64,000 nt of DNA from Lichenicola sp964236105 (GTDB lineage: Bacteria > Pseudomonadota > Alphaproteobacteria > Acetobacterales > Acetobacteraceae): assembly GCA_964236105.1 (NCBI GenBank), contig CAXSBC010000001.1, positions 434,001 through 498,000 on the forward strand, in the 5' to 3' direction. Positions 18,142 through 27,663 of this stretch are shown in pieces; the first letter of the stretch is position 1; every line of letters begins with the position of its first letter. The notes beneath the pieces were generated by a model. The model was not told the DNA's origin. It did no database searches and was given only the letters and a program-made list of their open reading frames with translations. Made by a program: the position numbers and the translations under genes.

Positions 18142-18564
18142 TCAGTGGCCGCCGCCGCCGCCGTGGCCGCCACCACCACCGCCGCCGCCGTGTCCACCAC
18201 CGCCGCCCATGCCGCCGCCATGGAAGCCGCCGCCACCGCCCATGCCGCCGCCGTGGAAGCCGCCGCCATGGAAGCCGCCACGGGCGCCGGTCGGGATGCC
18301 CGGCGGCAGACGGCCACCGCCGCCACCGAACCTGCCGCCACCGAACCTGCCACCGCCGAACCTGCCGCCGTCGCCCCGGTAGGGCCCGACCCGGTAGCCG
18401 TCGCCCAGGCCCCCGTAGTCGCCGCCATAGCCACCGACGGACTCGTAGTAGCCGCCGCCATAGCCGTCATACCCGCCACCGCCGTCGACGCAGCCGGCGA
18501 GCGGCATCGCCAGCAGCCCCAGCATGGCGCCCGCGTTGGCCAGACGTCTGAGAGACGCGATCAC
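18142..18564 (-). CDS. Small glycine-rich lipoprotein with repeats
   Basis: A 140-residue protein. A signal peptide ends in the lipobox LAGC (cysteine at about 25), so it should be lipidated and membrane-anchored. The mature part is about half glycine. It contains Tyr-rich GGYDGY units, then GGRFGGG units repeated three times, GFHGGG and MGGGGG units and a Gly/His tail. The start is a GTG at 18564, which overlaps the stop of the upstream VOC gene (GTGA) and has GGGAGG in front. The repeats suggest a flexible surface or structural role. No homologous family is recognised, and the His-rich tail could bind metal (inference). Confidence 0.7.
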   Translation of the reverse strand: MIASLRRLANAGAMLGLLAMPLAGCVDGGGGYDGYGGGYYESVGGYGGDYGGLGDGYRVGPYRGDGGRFGGGRFGGGRFGGGGGRLPPGIPTGARGGFHGGGFHGGGMGGGGGFHGGGMGGGGGHGGGGGGGGHGGGGGH

Positions 18565-19499
18565 TTGGCGCCTCCCGACGCCGCGTCGTCCGTCCATTCG
18601 AGCAGCCCGAACAGCGCGCCCTGCGGATCGGCGACGAGGGCGATCTCGCCGCCATGGCGATCGATCCTGGGCGGCAGCACGACGCGGCCGCCCAGCGTCG
18701 CGACCTTGGCCACCATCGCCTTCATGTCGCCGACGCGCACGTAGCTCAGCCAGCGCGGCCGGCCGGTCGTCCAGCTTGCCGGGATCGGATTGACGCTGGC
18801 GCGCGCATAGTTGCCGGATGCCAGGATCAGATGCTTCGCGTCCTGCGCATCAGGCAGGTCGAACACGTCGTAGCCGAACACCGCCTTGTAGAACGCCGCA
18901 TCCGCGGCCGGGTCGCTGGTGATCAGCGAGCTCCAGATCCACTCCCCCGGCTGGGCCAGATCATCGGCGGGATCGCCGCTGCTCGATGCCAGCACCGCGA
19001 ACACCGCACCCTGCGGATCGGCCAGCACGGCCTCCTGCCCGAGATTGGCGACGGGGTGCGGCTCGAACAGCAGCTTGGCGCCGTGCTGCACGGCAGCCGC
19101 GTCCGCCGCCTCCACGTTGCCCGCCGCCAGGAAGGACAGCCAGCCCGGCTGACGGCCCGCCGGCAGCGGCCGCTGCACGATCCCGCCGACGACCCGCCCA
19201 CCGAGGGAGGCCTGCGCGAACAGGCCGGTGCCCTGGAACGTCCAGCCGAACAGGCCGCCATAGAACTGCTTCGCTGCGGCGAGATCCGGCGTGACGAGTT
19301 CGGCGAACACCATCTTGCCGGCATGGCGCTCGGTGGTGGCGGGAGCCACCAGGCCCGGCAGATCCGACGAGGCCGCCCGTCCGGGGCCGGCGGCCAGAGC
19401 GCAGCCGGTCGCCGCCGCCACGGCCAGGACGAGAAGCCGCCGCGGGCCGCCTGGTCTCGCCAATGGGATGGTTTCACCGGAGTCCGGTCGCTGCGACAT
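18561..19499 (-). CDS. Exported VOC (glyoxalase/bleomycin-resistance fold) protein
   Basis: A 312-residue protein with two VOC domains (about 60-175 and 185-305), each containing the typical WSxL-FYxxVFGY pattern, for example FYGGLFGWTF and FYKAVFGYDVF. The first 45 residues form a signal-like segment starting after PRRLLVLA and ending near GRAAS, so the protein probably acts outside the cytoplasm. That is unusual for VOC proteins, which are mostly cytosolic. The metal ligands of true glyoxalase I are not confidently placed. Its stop codon overlaps the start of the Gly-rich lipoprotein gene. Confidence 0.75.
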   Translation of the reverse strand: MSQRPDSGETIPLARPGGPRRLLVLAVAAATGCALAAGPGRAASSDLPGLVAPATTERHAGKMVFAELVTPDLAAAKQFYGGLFGWTFQGTGLFAQASLGGRVVGGIVQRPLPAGRQPGWLSFLAAGNVEAADAAAVQHGAKLLFEPHPVANLGQEAVLADPQGAVFAVLASSSGDPADDLAQPGEWIWSSLITSDPAADAAFYKAVFGYDVFDLPDAQDAKHLILASGNYARASVNPIPASWTTGRPRWLSYVRVGDMKAMVAKVATLGGRVVLPPRIDRHGGEIALVADPQGALFGLLEWTDDAASGGAK

Positions 19500-19646
19500 C
19501 GCGCTTCTCCTGCCAGGCAGGTCCCATGCGGAAGGACGAGCGTCGTTCTACGCGGCCGGCCCTCGCCGGGTTGCCAGGCTGCAGGCCGCACGACGAACCG
19601 GTCGCCGGCCAGGGCGTTGCCGGGCAGGCGCACCGGGGAGAGTGTC

Positions 19647-20444
19647 ATGGACTGCCGCCTGGACCACCAGATCGCGATCGTCACCGGCGCCAGCTCCGGC
19701 ATCGGCCATGCCGTGGCGCGGGCACTCGCCATGTCGGGCGCTGCCGTGGCCATCAACTACAACAGCCAGGCGGAGCCCGCCGAGCGGCTCGCCGACGAGA
19801 TCAACGCCGCCGGCGGACGCGCCTTCGCGTTCGGCGCCGACGTCTCCGACGAGGATGCCGTGGCGCGCCTGTTCGCCGCCACCGTCGAGCGCTGGGGCGG
19901 CGTCGACATCGTCGTCGCCAACAGCGGCATGCAGAAGGACGCCCCCTCGGCCGAGATGAGCCTCGCCGACTGGAAGCGGGTGATCGACGTCAACCTGACC
20001 GGCCAGTTCCTCACCGCCCGCGCGGCGATCCGCCAGTTCACCGCCCAGGGCGACCGGGGCGTCTCGGCGGCGCGCGGCAAGATCCTGCACATGAGCTCGG
20101 TGCACGACGTGATCCCGTGGGGCGGGCATGTGAACTACGCCGCCTCCAAGGGCGGCATCGACATGCTGATGCGCACCCTGGCGCAGGAGGTCGGACCCGC
20201 CCGCATCCGCGTCAACGCGATCTCGCCCGGCGCCATCAGCACCGCGATCAACAAGGAGGCCACCGAGGGCGAGGCGGCGGAGAAGCTGCTGAAGCTGATT
20301 CCCTACAAGCGCATCGGGAAGTCCGAGGACATCGCCAACGCGGCGGTGTTCCTGGCATCGGACATGGCAGACTACATCACCGGGGCCACGCTCTATGTGG
20401 ATGGCGGCATGACGCTGTATCCGGGGTTCGAGGATAATGGCTGA
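19647..20444 (+). CDS. Short-chain dehydrogenase/reductase (glucose 1-dehydrogenase-like)
   Basis: A 265-residue classical SDR. The NAD(P) motif TGASSGIG is at 13-20, the catalytic Ser at about 151, and Y164 and K168 in NYAASKGG. The C-terminus DYITGATLYVDGGMTLYPG is the standard end of glucose 1-dehydrogenase-type SDRs. The substrate is not certain from sequence. A GGGGAG lies seven bases before the ATG. It converges on hrcA, and an inverted pair of repeat arms fills the gap between the two stop codons. Confidence 0.9.
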   Translation: MDCRLDHQIAIVTGASSGIGHAVARALAMSGAAVAINYNSQAEPAERLADEINAAGGRAFAFGADVSDEDAVARLFAATVERWGGVDIVVANSGMQKDAPSAEMSLADWKRVIDVNLTGQFLTARAAIRQFTAQGDRGVSAARGKILHMSSVHDVIPWGGHVNYAASKGGIDMLMRTLAQEVGPARIRVNAISPGAISTAINKEATEGEAAEKLLKLIPYKRIGKSEDIANAAVFLASDMADYITGATLYVDGGMTLYPGFEDNG

Positions 20445-20500
20445 GGCAAGCCGGGCTCTGCCCGGACCCGCCAAAGGCTGAGCCTTTGGAAACCCGATTA
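20445..20500 (+). repeat. Two-hairpin intergenic repeat, arm A1
   Basis: This arm starts right after the SDR stop codon. Stem 1 is CCGGGC-tct-GCCCGG and stem 2 is CCAAAGGC-tga-GCCTTTGG, separated by the spacer GACCCG, ending in AACCCGATTA. It pairs with arm A2 in the opposite orientation. It may act as part of a bidirectional terminator, though no T-run follows. Confidence 0.8.
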
Positions 20501-20504
20501 TTGG

Positions 20505-20554
20505 ATTCTCAAGGCGAGCCTTGAGCGGGTCCAGGGCAGCGCCCTGGCCTTGCC
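20505..20554 (-). repeat. Two-hairpin intergenic repeat, arm A2
   Basis: Read on the minus strand, this arm gives CCAGGGC-gct-GCCCTGG, the spacer ACCCG and CTCAAGG-ctcg-CCTTGAG. It begins directly after the hrcA stop codon. Both flanking genes end GGC-TGA followed by GCAAG, so the two arms are symmetric up to the stop codons. Confidence 0.8.
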
Positions 20555-21625
20555 TCAGCCGAGCAGCCGCCCGATCACCCGCGCGGTGTAGTCCACCACC
20601 GGGATGATCCGCCCGTAATTGATCCGCTGCGGCCCGATCACGCCAATCGCGCCGACGATCCGGTTGGCCTCGTTGCGCGCCGGCGCCACCACCATCGATA
20701 CGCCCGACGCGCCGAACAGTCCGCTCTCGGCGCCGATGAAGATCCGCACCCCGTCGCTCTGCTCGGCCAGATCGAGCAGCTTGAGCATGGTCTCCTGCGT
20801 TTCCAGCCGATCGAACAGCATCTGGATCGTCGACAGCCGCTCGATCTGCGTCACGTCCTGCAGCAGGCGCGACTGGCCGCGCAGGAACAGCGCCCCGCCC
20901 CGCCCTTCCCCGCCCCAGATCGCCAGCCCGGACTCCACGACGCCGGCGGCGAGCTGGTCGAGCTCGGTCTGGTTGGCGGCCATCTCCTCGTCCACGTGCC
21001 GACGCAGCTCGGCCAGCGACAGGCCGCGCAGCCGGGCGTTCAGGTAGTTGCCCGCCTCCACCAGCGACGAGGGCGGCAGGCCGGGCGGCGTCTCGATCAC
21101 CCGGTTCTCGACCTGCCCGTCCGAGCCCACCAGGATCACCAGCGCCCGGCCGGCGCTCAGCGCCACGAACTCGATGTGCCTGATCTGGCCGTCGCTCTTC
21201 GGCGCCAGCACCAGGCCTGCGGCCGAGGACAGGCCCGACAGCATCGCCGACGCGTCCGCCAGCGTGTCCTGCAGCGAGCGGCCGCGTATCTCGAGCGTGC
21301 GCACGATGGTCTCGCGCTCGTCCTCGGTCAGGCTGCCGAACTGCAGCAGCCCGTCGACGAACAGGCGCAGGCCCTTCTCGGTCGGCATCCGTCCGGCCGA
21401 GGTATGCGGCGCATACAGCAGCCCCGCCTCGGTCAGGTCGGCCATCACGTTGCGGATCGTCGCCGGCGAGAGCGGCACCGGCAGCCGGCGCGACAGGGTG
21501 CGGCTGCCGACGGGATCGCCGGTCTCGACATACTGCTCGACGATCTCGCGCAGGATCGCGGCTGCACGCGGATCGAGCCCCGGCGGCAAGGCCGGCCGCA
21601 GCGTCGGCTTCTGTCGGTCCTTCAT
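20555..21625 (-). CDS. hrcA: Heat-inducible transcription repressor HrcA
   Basis: A 356-residue HrcA. HrcA is the repressor that binds CIRCE operators at groESL and related heat-shock genes and is itself stabilised by GroEL. The N-terminal winged helix (about 1-95) contains VGSRTLSRRLPVPLSPATIRN and is followed by GAF-like and dimerisation regions. The C-terminus has INYGRIIPVVDYTARVIG, typical of the family. The ATG at 21625 was chosen because the family starts shortly before the helix-turn-helix; a GTG three codons earlier is possible. No CIRCE palindrome (TTAGCACTC-N9-GAGTGCTAA) is visible in the 141-base divergent gap. grpE is not adjacent. Confidence 0.95.
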   Translation of the reverse strand: MKDRQKPTLRPALPPGLDPRAAAILREIVEQYVETGDPVGSRTLSRRLPVPLSPATIRNVMADLTEAGLLYAPHTSAGRMPTEKGLRLFVDGLLQFGSLTEDERETIVRTLEIRGRSLQDTLADASAMLSGLSSAAGLVLAPKSDGQIRHIEFVALSAGRALVILVGSDGQVENRVIETPPGLPPSSLVEAGNYLNARLRGLSLAELRRHVDEEMAANQTELDQLAAGVVESGLAIWGGEGRGGALFLRGQSRLLQDVTQIERLSTIQMLFDRLETQETMLKLLDLAEQSDGVRIFIGAESGLFGASGVSMVVAPARNEANRIVGAIGVIGPQRINYGRIIPVVDYTARVIGRLLG

Positions 21626-21766
21626 GCGTTCCACATCAGGCAGCCTAGGAAGCCCGAGGCTGCAACACAACAGAAACGCCGGTCCTGGCGGTGCCGCGTC
21701 CGGCCTGGCTGGCCTTCGTGATGACGCTCGGGCTATCTGCGGCACACGCTGACGAGGACCGAAGCC

Positions 21767-22504
21767 ATGCGCCCAAACGGCCGCGCCCCCGATGCCCTGC
21801 GTCCGGTCTCGATCGAGCCGGGCATCTCGCATCATGCCGAGGGCTCGGCGCTGATCCGCATCGGCCGCACCGAGGTGCTCTGTGCCGCCAGCGTGGAGTC
21901 CCGCGTGCCCGCCTTCCTGCGCGGCCAGGGCCTGGGCTGGATCACCGCGGAATACGGCATGCTGCCGCGCGCCACCCACAGGCGCGGCGACCGCGAGGCC
22001 GCGCGCGGCAGGCAGTCGGGCCGCACCCAGGAGATCCAGCGCCTGATCGGCCGCTCGCTTCGCGCCGCCACCGACCGCCGCGCCATGGGCGAGCTCACCG
22101 TCACCCTCGATTGCGACGTGCTCAACGCCGATGGCGGGACGCGCTGTGCCGCCATCACCGGCGCCTGGGCGGCGCTGCATCTGGCGTTCGACAAGCTGGT
22201 GCGCAATCGCGTGCTGCCGAAGGTCCCGCTCGTCGGCCAGGTCGCCGCCATCTCCTGCGGCCTGACCGAGGCGGGTGCGGTGCTCGACCTCGACTATGCC
22301 GAGGACAGCGCGGCACTGGCCGATGCCAATTTCGTCCTCGCCGATGGCGGCGGCATCGTCGAGATGCAGGTGACCGCGGAAGCGGCGCCGTTCTCCGAGG
22401 CGCAGTTCCAGGAGCTGCTGCGGCTGGCGCGTCACGGCGCCGAAACCCTGTTCGCCGCCCAGCGATCTGCCCTGGCCACCGTTGCCGGAGCGCCCCGCCC
22501 ATGA
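21767..22504 (+). CDS. rph: Ribonuclease PH
   Basis: A 245-residue phosphorolytic 3'-to-5' exoribonuclease that trims tRNA 3' ends. The family N-terminus MRPNGRAPDALRPVSIEPG, the segment GWITAEYGMLPRATHRR and the region around LTVTLDCDVLNADGGTRCAA are all present. Length matches the family (about 240). It is divergent from hrcA, an order frequent in alphaproteobacteria. The stop codon overlaps the rdgB ATG. Confidence 0.96.
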   Translation: MRPNGRAPDALRPVSIEPGISHHAEGSALIRIGRTEVLCAASVESRVPAFLRGQGLGWITAEYGMLPRATHRRGDREAARGRQSGRTQEIQRLIGRSLRAATDRRAMGELTVTLDCDVLNADGGTRCAAITGAWAALHLAFDKLVRNRVLPKVPLVGQVAAISCGLTEAGAVLDLDYAEDSAALADANFVLADGGGIVEMQVTAEAAPFSEAQFQELLRLARHGAETLFAAQRSALATVAGAPRP

Positions 22505-23130
22505 TGCGCCTGTCCCGCGGCGACCGCCTGGTGCTGGCCAGCCACAACCAGGGCAAGCTCGCCGAGTTCGAGGCCCTGCTGGGCGGCTCCGGCATCACCC
22601 TGGTCTCGGCCGCCGCACTCGGGCTGCCGGAGCCGGACGAGACCGCCGACAGCTTCGCCGGCAATGCCCGCCTCAAGGCGCATGCCGCCGCCAGGGCCAG
22701 CGGCCTGCCCGCCCTGTCCGACGATTCCGGCTTCTGCGTGGCCGCCCTGGGCGGCGCGCCCGGCATCCACTCCGCCCGCTGGGCCGGGCCTGGCCGGGAT
22801 TTCGGGGTCGCCATGCAGCGCGTCCATGACCAGGGCGGCGAGGCGCTGCAGGCGGACCCGCAGGCCTGGTTCGTCGCCGTGCTGTGCCTGGTCCTGCCGG
22901 GCGGCGACGATGCCACCTTCGAGGGCCGCATCAACGGCCAGTTCGTCTGGCCGCCGCGCGGCACCGGCGGCCACGGCTACGACCCGGTGTTCATGCCCAA
23001 CGGCGAGGCCCGCAGCTTCGCCGAGATGCTGGAAGCCGAGAAGAACGCCATCAGCCACCGCGCCCGCGCCTTCGCGCAGTTCCACGACGCCTGCCTGCCC
23101 GACGCGGGCGGCCCGGGCGCCGGGGCGTAG
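22501..23130 (+). CDS. rdgB: XTP/dITP pyrophosphatase RdgB (Ham1 family)
   Basis: A 209-residue house-cleaning pyrophosphatase that removes ITP, dITP and XTP from the nucleotide pool. The start of the fold is LVLASHNQGKLAEF (about 10-23). The active-site segment is LSDDSGFCVAALGGAPG (about 72-88) and the C-terminal part is GTGGHGYDPVFMP. The ATG overlaps the rph stop (ATGA), so the two are co-translated. A second ATG one codon later is possible. Confidence 0.95.
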   Translation: MMRLSRGDRLVLASHNQGKLAEFEALLGGSGITLVSAAALGLPEPDETADSFAGNARLKAHAAARASGLPALSDDSGFCVAALGGAPGIHSARWAGPGRDFGVAMQRVHDQGGEALQADPQAWFVAVLCLVLPGGDDATFEGRINGQFVWPPRGTGGHGYDPVFMPNGEARSFAEMLEAEKNAISHRARAFAQFHDACLPDAGGPGAGA

Positions 23131-23145
23131 CACCTCAGTCCGATC

Positions 23146-23292
23146 TCAGGCCGGATGCGCCGCCTGGCAGGCGACGGCGCCGGCCAGCCAGCCGAAGCCG
23201 ATCACGCCCGCCTGCCGCCCGACGCCATGACCGAAAATCAGCCCGCCGCCGGCCGATAGCGCGACCACGGTGCCGTCAGCATGGCTGAGCAT
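23146..23292 (-). CDS. Possible 48-residue membrane peptide (uncertain)
   Basis: A short open frame in the 240-base gap between the convergent rdgB and the flavin oxidoreductase gene. Its hydrophobic second half (GVIGFGWLAGAVACQAA) could span a membrane. It has no clear ribosome-binding site and no recognised homologue, and in this GC-rich DNA chance frames are common. It may be a gene remnant or chance. Confidence 0.15.
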   Translation of the reverse strand: MLSHADGTVVALSAGGGLIFGHGVGRQAGVIGFGWLAGAVACQAAHPA

Positions 23293-23371
23293 GGGGAGGA
23301 AGCGCCCCGGTCGACGGGCTGGTGGCGACCGCTGCCAGCAGAAGCGAGCCCACCCGTGACCGGACCCTGCC

Positions 23372-24784
23372 TCAGCGTCCGGTGAGGATCCGCTCCACCA
23401 GCTGCTTCACCGTGGGCACGAAATTGTTCGAGTAGAACGGGTCCGAGCCGAACCGGTAGGCATTGTGGCCGGAGAACATCAGGTTGCGCTCGGTCGCCTC
23501 GACATCGTCGTCGGCGGCATGGCCGATCGCCTGCAGCGTCTTCTGGATGCAGAAGGAGCGCGGATCGGCCTTGTGGCCGTTGGTGTAGCTCGGCGCCTTC
23601 TGGCTCCAGGACGAGAAGCGGCATTCGGACAGGCAGCCCATGCAGGCGGTCTGGTCGGCGTTGATCTGCGCCGCCGCCGCCCGCGTCTCGAACACCAGCG
23701 TACCGTCCGGCGTCCGCAGCGCCTCGGTAAAGCCGTCCCGCTCCCAGGACTGCGCCCGGCCGAGGTCGGGCTGAGTCAGATACACCAGCCGCCGCCCGCC
23801 GATATAGTAGGCCGCCACATGGTCGCCCACCTGCTCGGGGCTGAAGGCGACCTGCCGCTCGCTGCGCGCCCGCAGCTCCCGCAGGAAGCCGTTGCTCACC
23901 GCCGAGGAATAGAAGCCGGTCGGGCTGAACCGGTTGAGATAGATGTCGCCCTCGTGCAGCTCCAGCAGACGCTGCTTCCAGGCCTCCGGAATCGGGCTTT
24001 CCCGCGTCAGCAGCGGCCTTGTGCCGAACTGGAACGCGATCGGGCCAAGATCGGGATTGTCGATCCAGTCCTCCCAGTCCTCCAGCCACCAGACACCGCC
24101 GGCCATGATGATCGGCGTGTCGTCCAGCCCGAACAGGCGCATGGTCCGGCGCAGCTCGAGCACGCGCGGCAGCGGCGCCTCCGGCCGGTCCGGGCTCTCG
24201 CTGTTCGACAGCCCGTTATGACCGCCCGCCAGCCACGGATCCTCGTACACCACGCCGCCCAGCAGCTCGGCGGTCTTGCAATAGGAGCGCTTCCACAGGG
24301 CGCTGAACGCGCGGGCCGACGACACGATCGGGTAGTAGTGGATGCCGAACCGGGCCGCGATGTCGGACAGGCGGTAGGGCATGCCGGCGCCGCAGGTCAG
24401 CCCCTGGATCAGCCCCGGGGCGCCCTCCAGCACGCCGGTGATGACCCGCTCGGCCGCTCCCATCTCCCACAGGATGTTGGCATGCAGGCGGCCCCGGCCG
24501 CCGGACAGCTCGTGCGCCTGCCGCGCCTGGGTGATGCCGCCGGCGATGGCGAAGTTCACCATCTCCTCGTGGCGGTCGCGCCGGGTGCGGCCAGTATAGA
24601 GCTGCGGCACGACCCGCCCGGCCTCGTCGTAGCTGTCGGCGTTGACGACGCTGATAGTGCCGGCACCGCCGGCCGCCGCCCAGTGGCCCGAGCAGATCCC
24701 GGTCGAGACCGAGACCCCCTTGCCGCCTTCGATCAGCGGCAGGACGTCCACCCCGCCCATCCGGATCGCATTGATCGTCTTCAT
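23372..24784 (-). CDS. NAD(P)H-dependent flavin oxidoreductase, nitronate monooxygenase-like, with Cys-rich C-terminus
   Basis: A 470-residue FMN TIM-barrel enzyme of the nitronate monooxygenase/YrpB type. Flavin-site pieces include TCGAGMPYRLSDIA, PIIMAGGVWWLEDW and FQFGTRPLLTRESPIP. Typical members are 320-380 residues. The extra length here is C-terminal and contains CMGCLSEC followed about 30 residues later by FCIQK, a possible metal or Fe-S site. True nitronate monooxygenase activity is not shown, since many relatives act on other electron acceptors. The ATG at 24784 (MKTINAIRMGG) fits the family start. Confidence 0.8.
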   Translation of the reverse strand: MKTINAIRMGGVDVLPLIEGGKGVSVSTGICSGHWAAAGGAGTISVVNADSYDEAGRVVPQLYTGRTRRDRHEEMVNFAIAGGITQARQAHELSGGRGRLHANILWEMGAAERVITGVLEGAPGLIQGLTCGAGMPYRLSDIAARFGIHYYPIVSSARAFSALWKRSYCKTAELLGGVVYEDPWLAGGHNGLSNSESPDRPEAPLPRVLELRRTMRLFGLDDTPIIMAGGVWWLEDWEDWIDNPDLGPIAFQFGTRPLLTRESPIPEAWKQRLLELHEGDIYLNRFSPTGFYSSAVSNGFLRELRARSERQVAFSPEQVGDHVAAYYIGGRRLVYLTQPDLGRAQSWERDGFTEALRTPDGTLVFETRAAAAQINADQTACMGCLSECRFSSWSQKAPSYTNGHKADPRSFCIQKTLQAIGHAADDDVEATERNLMFSGHNAYRFGSDPFYSNNFVPTVKQLVERILTGR

Positions 24785-24920
24785 CGCTGCCGTCGTCGCC
24801 TTCAGCCTGAGGACCGGCGTCACGCGACGCAGGGCCGTTCCGACACGATCCGGGAGGACTATGCCTGCTGCCCGGCGCCCGACCGTAACAGCGTGTATCA
24901 ATTCCCTAGATTGTCAGAAT

Positions 24921-24944
24921 GGTCCGGGCCGACAAGCCCGGACC
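24921..24944 (-). terminator. Hairpin downstream of pnp
   Basis: A perfect nine-base-pair stem, GGTCCGGGC/GCCCGGACC, with a six-base loop lies 12 bases past the pnp stop. There is no long T-run after it, so termination may be Rho-assisted or the hairpin may instead protect the mRNA end. Confidence 0.55.
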
Positions 24945-24955
24945 GCGCCGAGAGT

Positions 24956-27178
<2,223 letters not shown>

Positions 27179-27288
27179 GGATGGTTCCTCGTCTGGTTGG
27201 ACGAGGCGGGTGGCGACGCTTCAAACGGCATGGAGGGAGCCCCCCATGTGGCCTGAAACGCCGGGCTGACCCGCCTCGCGGTTGCGAT

Positions 27289-27344
27289 CCAGGGCGCTGT
27301 CCTGGACCCGCCAGAGGGCGGTCGCCCTCTGGACACCCGATATT
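27289..27344 (+). repeat. Two-hairpin intergenic repeat B, between rpsO and pnp
   Basis: Stem 1 is CCAGGGC-gct-GTCCTGG (one G-T wobble). Stem 2 is CCAGAGGGC-ggtc-GCCCTCTGG, followed by ACACCCGATAT. It sits between rpsO and pnp on the opposite orientation to the transcript, in the position where E. coli carries processing hairpins for the pnp leader. Confidence 0.75.
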
Positions 27345-27371
27345 TAGGGTTCGGGCTTCCGGGACAAAGCC

Positions 27372-27641
27372 CTAGCGGCGCAGGCCCAGGCGGCCGATCA
27401 GGCCGGTGTAGCGGGTCGCGTCCTTGCGCTTCAGGTAGTCCAGCAGCCGGCGACGGCGGCCGACCAGCATCAGCAGGCCACGACGCGAATGGAAGTCCTT
27501 CGCGTGCGTCTTCAGGTGCTCGGTCAGGTTGGTGATGCGCTCGCTGAGCAGCGCCACCTGGACCTCCGGCGATCCGGTGTCGGCTTCGCCTGTCTTGTAG
27601 TCGCCAATGAGCGTCGTGCGACGCTCCGCAGTGATCGACAT
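27372..27641 (-). CDS. rpsO: 30S ribosomal protein S15
   Basis: An 89-residue protein, exactly the S15 length. S15 binds 16S rRNA in the platform and helps start 30S assembly. The family core is VQVALLSERITNLTEHL and KDFHSRRGLLMLVGRRR. The ATG at 27641 was chosen because it gives MSITAERRTTLI, and a frame extending 18 codons further has no family match. It follows truB by 22 bases. Confidence 0.98.
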   Translation of the reverse strand: MSITAERRTTLIGDYKTGEADTGSPEVQVALLSERITNLTEHLKTHAKDFHSRRGLLMLVGRRRRLLDYLKRKDATRYTGLIGRLGLRR

Positions 27642-27663
27642 CGTGGTTCTCCGGGAACGACGG

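Noticed and set aside
18142..18420. Tandem-repeat DNA resembling a satellite or a CRISPR-like array
   Set aside because: The repeats are GGR-FGG, GFHGGG and MGGGGG codon repeats of a Gly-rich lipoprotein. There are no unique spacers of fixed length.
21626..21766. CIRCE operator between hrcA and rph
   Set aside because: The inverted repeat TTAGCACTC-N9-GAGTGCTAA was looked for in the gap and is absent, so hrcA does not appear autoregulated by that element here.
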